In this document: piece after piece, positions 1 through 6,669 of the stretch
Numbering within the stretch: position 1 is the first letter of the stretch
How the letters are laid out: the number at the start of each line of letters is the position of its first letter
NCBI GenBank assembly: GCA_948482865.1
Contig: CAOMHR010000041.1
Coordinates: 1 to 11,325 of the forward strand
Source of the DNA: Christensenellaceae bacterium
Lineage (GTDB): Bacteria; Bacillota; Clostridia; Christensenellales; Borkfalkiaceae
Length of the DNA: 11,325 nucleotides
Direction: 5' to 3'
Notes under the pieces: generated by a model
What the model was told of the DNA's origin: nothing
Databases searched by the model: none
The model's input: the letters and a program-made list of their open reading frames with translations, nothing else
Translations under genes and position numbers: made by a program

Positions 1-27
1 GGGGCGGTTTTTTATTTTAAAGATTTT

Positions 28-699
28 TTATATCAATGAAAGCAAATATTCAGAAAGTTGTTTAAAATTATCGGTTGCAAAGTCCGCGGTCTTTTGCGCA
101 ATTTCTACGCTGTCGCCGGCGGGCGAACGGTTGCTTTTTATATACGCCGCGGCAAGCCCCGCGCTCTTTGCGCCGAGAACGTCGGCGCAAAAGTCGTTGC
201 CGATATATACGGTTTCACTTTTATCCAGCGAGTATTTTTCAACCGCGTACTCAAAAAATTGCCTGCACGGCTTTTTCCTGCCGAAGTCCGAAGACAGCTC
301 TATCCCGTCGAAGTAGCGCGGGAATTTCAGTTTTTCAAGCTCTCCGCGCGTAAAACACGCCTGCGCGTTGGACAAAATGTAAAGTTTTGCGCCCCTGTCT
401 TTAAGCGATTTTAAAAGCCCGTGTACGCCGCGGTACGCCTTAAAGCTCAGGCGCGACTTACCGCGGAAATACATTGCCGCACTTTCGGCGTCGTCTGGAA
501 ACAGCTGTAAAAAAACTTTAAACAGGTCAATTTCGCAATATTCTTCGCCCGTTTCAAGCGATTGGCACAGCGAAGCATACCGTTCCCAGAAATCGGCGCG
601 GCTAAAGTGTTTTTCCACGCGCTTTCTGAATTCGGGATTTTTTTCGTCGGTATGTATGTCTGCAAGAGTGCCGTATAAATCAAAAACAAAATTCTTCAT
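28..699 (-). CDS. HAD-superfamily hydrolase (haloacid dehalogenase-like)
   Basis: This 223-aa cytoplasmic protein probably acts as a small-molecule phosphatase or dehalogenase-like hydrolase. All four HAD motifs are visible. Motif I is FDLYGTL with nucleophile Asp7. Motif II is YILSN with Ser110 and Asn111. Lys143 lies in the RKKP segment. Motif IV is YIGNDFCAD with Asp169 and Asp173. The segment between motifs I and II (about residues 15-90) is helical in character, as in the C1-cap HAD subfamily. The second aspartate of motif I, which is the general acid in typical phosphatases, is Tyr9. The same D-x-Y arrangement is known in L-2-haloacid dehalogenases and in many uncharacterised HAD proteins, so the substrate cannot be named. 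The ATG start is fixed by its position just before motif I, but no Shine-Dalgarno sequence is visible upstream. The gene follows the glucan lipoprotein on the same strand, separated by a palindrome cluster, so it is probably not part of that transcript. Confidence 0.88.
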   Translation of the reverse strand: MKNFVFDLYGTLADIHTDEKNPEFRKRVEKHFSRADFWERYASLCQSLETGEEYCEIDLFKVFLQLFPDDAESAAMYFRGKSRLSFKAYRGVHGLLKSLKDRGAKLYILSNAQACFTRGELEKLKFPRYFDGIELSSDFGRKKPCRQFFEYAVEKYSLDKSETVYIGNDFCADVLGAKSAGLAAAYIKSNRSPAGDSVEIAQKTADFATDNFKQLSEYLLSLI

Positions 700-721
700 A
701 AATAAAAACCGTTAAATATCT

Positions 722-788
722 GCCGTCACGGCTCGGGGCGGAAAATCGCCCCTACAATATTATCGGCGCGGAAAAATTTCCGCGCCGA
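722..788. repeat. Cluster of three palindromes between lipoprotein and HAD genes
   Basis: Three inverted repeats lie within 67 bp. The first is GCCGT-C-ACGGC (722-732). The second is GGGGCG-gaaaat-CGCCCC (735-752). The third has 12-bp arms TCGGCGCGGAAA (763-774) and TTTCCGCGCCGA (777-788). The flanking sequence is AT-rich, so the GC-rich block stands out. The third could end transcription of the lipoprotein gene, but no clear U-tract follows it on the minus strand. The arrangement resembles REP-like intergenic palindromic elements. That is an inference, because only one full copy is in view. The first seven bases of the window (ggggcgg) could be the edge of another copy. Confidence 0.6.
763..788 (-). 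terminator. Possible terminator after the glucan-module lipoprotein
   Basis: A perfect 12-bp GC-rich stem with a 2-nt centre lies about 28 bp beyond the lipoprotein stop codon. It is followed on the minus strand by TAATATTGTAGG rather than a clean run of T. It would fold strongly and may end or stabilise the pullulanase-lipoprotein transcript. It may instead simply be part of the palindromic repeat cluster. Confidence 0.4.
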
Positions 789-815
789 AATATTTTGTTT
801 CAGGGTCTGAGTCAA

Positions 816-2321
816 TTACTCGGCATCAGTAATCAATTCATATCCGATTTTGTTGTAGTTGGTAGTATCAAGAGTTATACGATACTTACCCGGAGCAAGT
901 TTAAAGTTTTCGCCGTCGTTATCGCCGGTTGTTCCCTGACCATCCTGCCAGTGGCTGTACCAGTCGATAGCGCCTGCAACGAAGTTACCCCTGACAACCT
1001 TGAACAGAATATTGTCGGTTTCAGCGCTCCAGTCAACGGTTATTTCCCAAATGCCCGCGGTATCCGATTCGGTAAGTTTAAGCGGATTTTCTGCCTTGGG
1101 AGCATCGCCCCAGCCGTTTATGCTGCCGGCAATATAGTAGTTGCTGTTTGTATCGTATCTTACTTTACCTGTTTCGGGATTGTACTGAACAAGCCAGGTA
1201 CCAGCCGCAAGATCGCCGATTGTAACGTCTGCGTCTTCGCCGCCCTTGTTTACAAGTTTAACGCCCGTAGCAGCTTCGGTAAGTTCAAGAGTACCCTGCC
1301 ATGTGCCGTCTGTCTGAGCTTCGAGTTTTACTTCCTGTGTGCCTGCAACGATGTTCCAGTCGTCTTTGATTTCAGCAAACGTAACTGTCTTGGTATTCTG
1401 GTCGAAGGTTACGTTCCACTTGCCTGCGGTAAGAAGGTTAGCTTCAACGTCTTCGCCGTCAACCCTTACGGTAGCTTTCTTAGCGTTTGCGTCAACGAAT
1501 ACTTTGACGTCTTCGTCGGTTTCGCCGTCGCCAACGTTGGATACGTAAACCGCCGAGTACTTCGTGCCGGTGTATTCTTCGCCGGTAGTAATCTTAGTAC
1601 CGTCTTCTTTTCTTACAAGGTCTTTTTCGGTGATGTCGATTACGGTCGACCAGATGCCGTCCTTATTGGTCATTGCAATCTTGTTCGAACCGAAGCCGAA
1701 GCCGTTCAGATCGCCCCAAACTTCCATATTGTAAGGAATCCTGAGTTTGTCGATTTTTTCAACAAGTTTGTAAGAAATTTTGTATTGGTCCGCATGCTCT
1801 GTCGCTGCGGGATTGGTTTTAAGAGTGAACTCGTAAATACCGTCCATACCTTCGTTTAAGGTAATGTTGCTGTTAGAGCTGCTTACGCTTCTGAAAACTA
1901 TCTGGTCGTCGTCGTTTTTAACAACCCAGTTATAAGTGTCGTCTTCCTGCGCGTCTACAAACGCCGCGGTAGTAAGTTCCCAGGTCCAGCCTGTGGTTGC
2001 TTTGACGATTTTGAATTCGTCGCCCGCATACAGCTTCATTTCGAGTTTGAATACGTTTTCATTTGTGACTGCGGCGTCCTTGACAAAAGTAACCTTTTCG
2101 GTCGCGCCTTCAGCCTTTTCGTTCCAGCCCTGTTCATACAGAGAGCCTTCGGGACCCTTGCTGGTTCCTGCGCAGTGGTATACTTCGTTGTCTACTTGGA
2201 ATTCAGGACCGGTAGTACCGCCGGGACCGTCTTCTTCGGGTTTGCACGCCGCAAACATTGACGCCGCGCCGACTACCATTGCCGCTGACATAACCAGTGC
2301 AACAATCTTCTTTGATTTCAT
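816..2321 (-). CDS. Surface lipoprotein with tandem beta-sandwich modules, probable starch/alpha-glucan binding
   Basis: This 501-aa predicted lipoprotein probably captures alpha-glucans at the cell surface. The signal peptide (residues 1-25, KSKK then a hydrophobic core) ends in a FAAC lipobox with Cys26. An acidic, Gly-rich linker follows. The mature part looks like four modules at about 44-188, 194-318, 319-390 and 393-500. Three of them end in the same kind of strand pair: LTAGKWNVTF..TVTF, LAAGTWLVQY..KVRY and LAPGKYRITL..KIGY. A looser copy closes the first. The last module starts YYIAGSINGWGD and the second YNMEVWGDLNGFG, which resembles SusE/SusF-like and other starch-binding beta-sandwich domains. 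The ATG at 2321 is preferred over the ATG at 2333, because the latter overlaps the GGAGG that serves 2321. The gene follows the pullulanase by 69 bp with no strong terminator or good promoter between, so the two are probably co-transcribed. Glucan binding is inferred from context and fold resemblance; no catalytic motif is seen. Confidence 0.75.
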   Translation of the reverse strand: MKSKKIVALVMSAAMVVGAASMFAACKPEEDGPGGTTGPEFQVDNEVYHCAGTSKGPEGSLYEQGWNEKAEGATEKVTFVKDAAVTNENVFKLEMKLYAGDEFKIVKATTGWTWELTTAAFVDAQEDDTYNWVVKNDDDQIVFRSVSSSNSNITLNEGMDGIYEFTLKTNPAATEHADQYKISYKLVEKIDKLRIPYNMEVWGDLNGFGFGSNKIAMTNKDGIWSTVIDITEKDLVRKEDGTKITTGEEYTGTKYSAVYVSNVGDGETDEDVKVFVDANAKKATVRVDGEDVEANLLTAGKWNVTFDQNTKTVTFAEIKDDWNIVAGTQEVKLEAQTDGTWQGTLELTEAATGVKLVNKGGEDADVTIGDLAAGTWLVQYNPETGKVRYDTNSNYYIAGSINGWGDAPKAENPLKLTESDTAGIWEITVDWSAETDNILFKVVRGNFVAGAIDWYSHWQDGQGTTGDNDGENFKLAPGKYRITLDTTNYNKIGYELITDAE

Positions 2322-2326
2322 AATTT

Positions 2327-2331
2327 CCTCC
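2327..2331 (-). promoter_or_regulatory. Shine-Dalgarno that decides the lipoprotein start
   Basis: On the minus strand GGAGG lies 5 nt before the ATG at 2321. It overlaps the in-frame ATG at 2333-2331, so the upstream ATG would be inside its own ribosome site. The signal peptide also starts naturally at the downstream ATG (MKSKK). Confidence 0.85.
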
Positions 2332-2390
2332 ATAATATTGTTTAATAAAATTTATTTAAACCTGCCCTTTCGGGTATTAGTTCCTTAATT

Positions 2391-5096
2391 TTACGCCTGT
2401 TTATAGACGTAGCAGCTTATGCCTGCAATTTTTACGGTGCTTCCGCCCGTCGCGCTTGCAAGTTTAGTTACGCCCGCGGTCGTTCCGTTGATATACAAAT
2501 CCCAGTTTCCTTTGGGAAGTTCGAAATTTTTCTCGCTTTCGCTCGGGTTGTAAATCACAAGCAACTTCTCACCCGAAACGGTATGCGTCATTGTGAACGC
2601 AACAAACGCGCCTTCCTTTTTAACAAGTTTGCAAACATTGCCCGTTTCATAGTCGCCCACAGTGGTCTGACGGAGAATTTCGTTAGCTTTACGGAACTGG
2701 ATAAGCCCCTTGTAGTACTGCATCATCTTGTACTGCTCGCTTTCGGTCGTCAGTAAATCCCAGTCGATATTGTTTACCGAGTCGGGCGCGTTGTAACTGT
2801 TTTCGTTATAACTGCCGTCTTCGTTCTTTTTAGCGCGGAGCATTTCTTCACCCGCCTGCATAAAAGGAATGCCGAGCGAAGTCTGCACTATCGCGGCAGA
2901 AAGCCTGTTCATTGCAAGACGCTTGCCCAGAGTTTCGTTGCCTTCGCCGTAGATATGGCAGATTCTGTCCCAAAGGGTGTTGTTGTCGTGCGCTGAAACG
3001 TAGTTTATTACCTGCGTGGGATTAGCCGCCGACCAGCTGCCCGTGTAGTTGGTGAACTTGTCGCGTCCGCCGCCGTAGGTGCTGCCGGTTACGCCGAACA
3101 ACACGTTTTCCATATAGGCAGTTCCGCCGCCCGTTGCATAACCCCTGTCGTCAAGATTGAAAGTAGAACCCTTTATGCCGTCACGGATTACGTCGTTGAA
3201 CATTGCAACGCCGTTCAAACCGTCTTTATTGACGCCCGCGCCGGTATTGAGTTTTTGCAGGTTTGCAAGCGTAGCCTGTTCTTTAGAGTCGAGCGCAACG
3301 CCGCCGCCCGTCCAGCCTTCGCCGTAAATGATTGCTTTTTCGTTTGCGGCGTGAACGGTCTTTTCGATTTCCTGCATAGTGGTGATATCGTGAACGCCCA
3401 TAAGGTCGAACCTGAAACCGTCAAGTTTGTATTCGTTCTGCCAGTAGCTTACAGAATCAACAATATACTTACGGACCATAGAACGCTCTGAAGCGGTTTC
3501 GTTGCCGCAGCCGGAGCCGTTCGAAGGGTTGCCGTCCGAACCGTAACGGTAATAGTAGTAAGGAACTACTTTGTTAAGGTTAGAGTCTATCGAATAGGTG
3601 TGGTTGTAAACGACGTCCATAATTACGCCGATGCCCGCGTTATGCAGAGCCTGAACCATCTGTTTGTATTCGTTCACGCGGACAGCGCCGTCGTAAGGGT
3701 CGGTGGAATAGCTGCCTTCGGGAACGTTGTAGTTTTCGGGATCGTAACCCCAGTTAAAACTTTCGTCTATTGCGCTTTCGTCAACCGAAGAATAGTCGTA
3801 CGAAGGCAACAGGTGAACGTGGGTAATGCCCAGTTCTTTAAGATAAGCAAGACCTACGGAAATACCGTCTTTGTTTTTAAGCCCGTCTACCGTAAAGCCG
3901 AGATATTTTCCCCTGTACTCTTCTTTAAGTGAAGAAATCTTGTTGGAGAAGTCGCGGATATGAACTTCCCATATCTGCGCGTCGGTATAGTTGTCTACAC
4001 CGTTGCTTACGAAAGTTTCGTCCGCCCAGTTTTCGGGGTCGGTCTTGTCAAGGTCGAGTATCATACCGCGCTTGCCGTTAAGCCCCGCCGAACGCGCATA
4101 GGGGTCTACCGCTTCGTTGACGCCTGCGGAAGTCGCAACGGTGTAAGTGTAGTAGTTGCCGTTAAGATTTCTGTCTGCGGTGTAGGTCCATACGCCCTTT
4201 TCGCCGCGTTCCATAGGATAAACTTTCGCTTTACCGAAACTGCCGTCGCCGTAAAGGTTCAGATCAACGCTGCTTGCGGTGGGCGCCCAGAGACGGAAGA
4301 TAGTCTTGTCTTCCTGAAGTTCCACGCCCAGTTCGCCGTCGTAGGTGTAAGCCTGTTCAAACTCTTTGCTCTGGAAGTAAGTTGCGGGAACGACGCCCAC
4401 GGGGTCGTCAAAACCTTCCACTTCGAGAGTGTACGCCTTGGACAGCTCCAACGGTGAAGCCATAGTTACGATATTGTTTGAAACCGAAGCCACCGGAACT
4501 TCCACCGTAGCGCCTGTTTCGGAAACGGTGGTGACCTTTACGCGGTCTTTGGTTATATTTTCGTTATTGCTGGCGGTAATTTTGATATGGGTAAGATTGG
4601 TCATATCCGCCAAAGCAAGGAACTTCATTTCTTCAAGCGTTACGCCGCCGTCGGTACTGCTGTAATTTTTGCCGTCGCCCGATTTGGTGTAAATTTCAAC
4701 GTCGCCCTTGCCCTTCATATTTACTTTACGGTCATTATCGGTGCCGTCTTTTTGCGCATTGCCCCAAGACGAGCTGCCGGGAACGCAGTTCTTTCTTATA
4801 ATAAAGCCCACCTCTTCTACTTCTTCGGGAATATTGAAAATTACTTTGCCGCCGTATTCACAGCTGTGGAATTTGTATCCCGTGCCGTTCACGCTGCCGT
4901 ACCAAAGCCAGACGTCTTTATCGTCGTAACCAGAATCGCTTTTATAATAAATAGTAAGCAGGTTACAACCTTCTTCTTTTTCAACATTGTAGTCCCCGTC
5001 GGTGTCGCCGCCGCCGCTATTCTTGTTGCAAGCCGTAGCAAAGACGAACACTGCCGACAAAATCATACACAAAATTGCCAGAAATCTTTTCTTCAT
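2391..5096 (-). CDS. pulA: Type I pullulanase, surface lipoprotein
   Basis: This 901-aa extracellular enzyme hydrolyses alpha-1,6 branch points in pullulan, starch and glycogen. The lipoprotein signal ends at Cys23 (FATAC), followed by a Ser/Gly/Asp linker. Residues 45-145 fit a CBM41 glucan-binding domain (LLTIYYKSD, VWLWYG). Residues 150-245 form a further beta domain. Residues 255-350 are CBM48-like (TIFRLWAPTASSVDLNLYG). The GH13 catalytic domain covers about 372-810, then a C-terminal beta domain. The pullulanase signature FNWGYDP is at 447-453. Conserved regions are DVVYNHT (494-500), GFRFD with nucleophile Asp564, YGEGW with acid/base Glu593, and SAHDN with transition-state stabiliser Asp704. 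All catalytic residues are present. The start is supported by the signal peptide and an AGGGGG ribosome site 4 nt upstream of the ATG. The gene has its own strong promoter and leads a two-gene unit with the lipoprotein downstream. There is no C-terminal anchor, so membrane attachment is through the lipid. Confidence 0.95.
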   Translation of the reverse strand: MKKRFLAILCMILSAVFVFATACNKNSGGGDTDGDYNVEKEEGCNLLTIYYKSDSGYDDKDVWLWYGSVNGTGYKFHSCEYGGKVIFNIPEEVEEVGFIIRKNCVPGSSSWGNAQKDGTDNDRKVNMKGKGDVEIYTKSGDGKNYSSTDGGVTLEEMKFLALADMTNLTHIKITASNNENITKDRVKVTTVSETGATVEVPVASVSNNIVTMASPLELSKAYTLEVEGFDDPVGVVPATYFQSKEFEQAYTYDGELGVELQEDKTIFRLWAPTASSVDLNLYGDGSFGKAKVYPMERGEKGVWTYTADRNLNGNYYTYTVATSAGVNEAVDPYARSAGLNGKRGMILDLDKTDPENWADETFVSNGVDNYTDAQIWEVHIRDFSNKISSLKEEYRGKYLGFTVDGLKNKDGISVGLAYLKELGITHVHLLPSYDYSSVDESAIDESFNWGYDPENYNVPEGSYSTDPYDGAVRVNEYKQMVQALHNAGIGVIMDVVYNHTYSIDSNLNKVVPYYYYRYGSDGNPSNGSGCGNETASERSMVRKYIVDSVSYWQNEYKLDGFRFDLMGVHDITTMQEIEKTVHAANEKAIIYGEGWTGGGVALDSKEQATLANLQKLNTGAGVNKDGLNGVAMFNDVIRDGIKGSTFNLDDRGYATGGGTAYMENVLFGVTGSTYGGGRDKFTNYTGSWSAANPTQVINYVSAHDNNTLWDRICHIYGEGNETLGKRLAMNRLSAAIVQTSLGIPFMQAGEEMLRAKKNEDGSYNENSYNAPDSVNNIDWDLLTTESEQYKMMQYYKGLIQFRKANEILRQTTVGDYETGNVCKLVKKEGAFVAFTMTHTVSGEKLLVIYNPSESEKNFELPKGNWDLYINGTTAGVTKLASATGGSTVKIAGISCYVYKQA

Positions 5097-5107
5097 AAAG
5101 CCCCCTG

Positions 5108-5142
5108 ATATTATTTGTAATGCGAAAAATTTTAAATAATAT
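5108..5142 (-). repeat. Inverted repeat in the pullulanase leader
   Basis: ATATTATTT (5108-5116) and AAATAATAT (5134-5142) form a perfect 9-bp inverted repeat inside the predicted 5' leader, just upstream of the ribosome site. The stem is entirely A/T and its loop is 17 nt, so any structure would be weak. It may be chance in AT-rich DNA. Confidence 0.35.
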
Positions 5143-5148
5143 TAAAAG

Positions 5149-5181
5149 TTTTCGAAAATTATTATATCATATTTTCGAAAT
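5149..5181. promoter_or_regulatory. Candidate operator pair, TTTTCGAAAA, at the pullulanase promoter
   Basis: A perfect palindrome TTTTCGAAAA is at 5149-5158 and a second copy with one mismatch (TTTTCGAAAT) at 5172-5181. Their centres are 23 bp apart, and together they give a 10-bp inverted repeat (5150-5159 and 5171-5180). The first covers the predicted transcription start; the second lies in the -35/-10 spacer. That is a typical place for a repressor. A LacI-family maltodextrin regulator is a plausible owner because CG-centred palindromes are common for that family, but no regulator gene is in the window. Confidence 0.6.
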
Positions 5182-5188
5182 CTGTCAA
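5161..5188 (-). promoter_or_regulatory. Sigma-A-type promoter of the pullulanase
   Basis: On the minus strand TTGACA (5188-5183) and TATAAT (5166-5161) are both perfect consensus hexamers with a 16-bp spacer. Transcription would start near 5154, leaving a leader of nearly 60 nt before the ATG at 5096. A promoter this strong makes sense if it is held down by a repressor. Confidence 0.88.
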
Positions 5189-5247
5189 GACTTTTATGAA
5201 TATATTTTTCAAAAAATGTTAATTACTAAACTTTTCATCTTTTTTTA

Positions 5248-5284
5248 CAAAAATTAACGCCCCCGCAATGCCTGCGGGGGCGTT
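5248..5284 (-). terminator. Intrinsic terminator of the nadB-nadC-niaR operon
   Basis: A perfect 12-bp GC-rich stem (AACGCCCCCGCA at 5256-5267 and its complement at 5273-5284, 5-nt loop) lies 16 bp beyond the niaR stop codon. On the minus strand it is followed by AATTTTTGT. It separates the NAD operon from the pullulanase promoter. Confidence 0.88.
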
Positions 5285-5299
5285 ATATATATTAATGTA

Positions 5300-5809
5300 T
5301 TATATTTCTATAAGAAAGCCTGCGTTTCTCAGCGCGCTTTCTATTTCGTCGAGCGTGCTTTCGTCCGCGGCGGAAACGGTGTGGTAGTGATATCCGTCCG
5401 TCACGCTCATAAGCGGCTTTGACGCGCCCGAAACAAGCGAGCGGTAAAGTTCTTCAACATGTATGCGGCTGTTCAGGTCCAGCCTTGCGGAAATTCTGCC
5501 GTATACGCGGTGGTTTACGAAAACGTCTTCTATCTTTCCGCCCAGATTTATGACCGTGTTCCCTTCGTCGACGATTTCTTCAAAAGAGTGGCGGCATTTA
5601 AAAACCCGTGACGCGCCTATGCCTGAGTTCAACAGATAGCCGCGGTTGGTTGAAGTTATGTCGTAGCCGTTGGCGCGCAGAATTGCGATATCCTGCACTA
5701 TCACCTGTCGGGACACGCCGAATTTTTCACTCAACACGTTGGCGGGTATCGCGTTTTCGGTATTGCCCAGAAGGCTTAAAATTTCCTGCCGGCGCTTATC
5801 CGATTTCAT
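5300..5809 (-). CDS. niaR: NiaR-type NAD biosynthesis repressor (HTH + 3H domain)
   Basis: This 169-aa protein is a predicted transcriptional repressor of NAD synthesis or niacin salvage genes. Characterised NiaR/YrxA proteins use nicotinic acid as co-repressor. Residues 5-60 form a winged helix-turn-helix of the HTH_11/BirA type (VLSEKFGVSRQVIVQDIAIL, then NRGYLL in the wing). Residues 70-169 form the 3H domain, named for conserved histidines. Here they are His74 (CRHSFEE), His100 (VNHRVYG) and His141/His143 (GYHYHTV). His74, Glu82, His141 and His143 fit the metal-ligand pattern of the 3H domain. The length is normal for the family. The ATG overlaps the nadC stop as ATGA, with GGAG 5 nt upstream, so translation is probably coupled. 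Position as last gene of the operon, with repeated boxes before nadB, suggests autoregulation. There is no biotin ligase domain, so it is not BirA. Confidence 0.9.
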   Translation of the reverse strand: MKSDKRRQEILSLLGNTENAIPANVLSEKFGVSRQVIVQDIAILRANGYDITSTNRGYLLNSGIGASRVFKCRHSFEEIVDEGNTVINLGGKIEDVFVNHRVYGRISARLDLNSRIHVEELYRSLVSGASKPLMSVTDGYHYHTVSAADESTLDEIESALRNAGFLIEI

Positions 5810-6669
5810 TCTGACTCCACAGGATGAAGATTTTTAAGGGATAAATCCAGTATGGGCGCGGAATGGGTGAGCGCTCCGCTTGAAATAAAGTCTACCCCTG
5901 CCGCCTTGATGTCCTGTATATTTTCCCTTGTGACGTTGCCGCTGCACTCTGTCTGCGCCCTTCCGTCTATCAGCGCGACAGCCTTTTTCATCTCTTCCAC
6001 GGACATATTGTCAAGCATTATTATGTCCGCGCCCGCTTCAACCGCCTGCCTACACATTTCAAGGTTTTCAACTTCGACTTCAATCTTCCTTACAAAGGGC
6101 GCGTATTCCTTTGCCATCTGAACGGCTTTTTCTATGCCGCCCGCCGCGCCTATGTGGTTGTCCTTTAAAAGTATGCCGTCCGAAAGGTTGTAACGGTGGT
6201 TGCAGCCGCCGCCCGTTTTAACCGCGTACTTTTCGAATATGCGCATATTGGGCGTGGTTTTACGGGTATCCAGAAGTCTGGTTTTGCCGCCTTCAAGCAG
6301 TTTGACTGTCTGCGCCGTATAGGTGGCAATTCCGCTCATACGCTGTAAAAAGTTCAGCGCCGTGCGCTCGCCCGAAAGAATTACGCGCATATCGCCGCGG
6401 ATTTTTGCGACTATTTCGCCCTTTTTCACCCTTTCGCCTTCCGCTTTGAAAAATTCAATACTCACGCCGTCGTCCAGAATTCTGAACGTGCGCTCGAAAA
6501 CGGGCAGTCCGCATATTATTCCGTCCTGCTTGCAAATCAACTCGGCTTCGCCTGTAATCTTTTCGCGTATTACCGCATTGGTCGTCACGTCTTCGCTTGA
6601 AATATCTTCTTGCAAAGCCGACTTTATAAGCCCGTCGGCATTGGTTTTAATTGTTACGCGGTCTAACAT
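5806..6669 (-). CDS. nadC: Nicotinate-nucleotide pyrophosphorylase (quinolinate phosphoribosyltransferase)
   Basis: This 287-aa cytoplasmic enzyme converts quinolinate and PRPP to nicotinate mononucleotide, CO2 and pyrophosphate, the last step of de novo NaMN synthesis. The N-terminal domain covers about 10-115 and ends in ERTALNFLQRMSGIAT (101-116). The alpha/beta-barrel motifs follow in order: DTRKTTP (134-140), KTGGGCNHR (151-159), LLKDNHI (167-173), IMLDN (217-221), ECSGNV (241-246) and SSGALTHS (263-270). These carry the Arg, His and Lys residues that bind substrates, so the enzyme looks fully active. The length is typical. The start overlaps the end of nadB by 23 bp and has a strong GGGAGG site (6676-6681) 6 nt upstream, inside nadB. 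The gene probably depends on the nadB promoter and is translationally linked to its neighbours. Confidence 0.96.
   Translation of the reverse strand: MLDRVTIKTNADGLIKSALQEDISSEDVTTNAVIREKITGEAELICKQDGIICGLPVFERTFRILDDGVSIEFFKAEGERVKKGEIVAKIRGDMRVILSGERTALNFLQRMSGIATYTAQTVKLLEGGKTRLLDTRKTTPNMRIFEKYAVKTGGGCNHRYNLSDGILLKDNHIGAAGGIEKAVQMAKEYAPFVRKIEVEVENLEMCRQAVEAGADIIMLDNMSVEEMKKAVALIDGRAQTECSGNVTRENIQDIKAAGVDFISSGALTHSAPILDLSLKNLHPVESE

Noticed and set aside
795..1859. A 354-codon open frame on the plus strand, opposite the glucan lipoprotein
   Set aside because: It lies wholly antisense to a lipoprotein gene with signal peptide, strong ribosome site and internal repeats. Its translation has no recognisable domain and no ribosome site of note; it is a codon-bias shadow.
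2322..2333. Upstream ATG (MEEI) as the lipoprotein start
   Set aside because: The codons are made from the GGAGG that serves the ATG at 2321, and the signal peptide begins at the later Met.
2360..2380. Small CCC-tttc-GGG hairpin between pullulanase and lipoprotein as a terminator
   Set aside because: The stem has only about 3 G-C pairs and no T-run follows, so it is unlikely to separate the two genes.
5300..5809. BirA-like biotin regulator
   Set aside because: The HTH is similar, but the rest is a 3H domain of about 100 residues without a biotin ligase domain, and the gene is within a nad operon.
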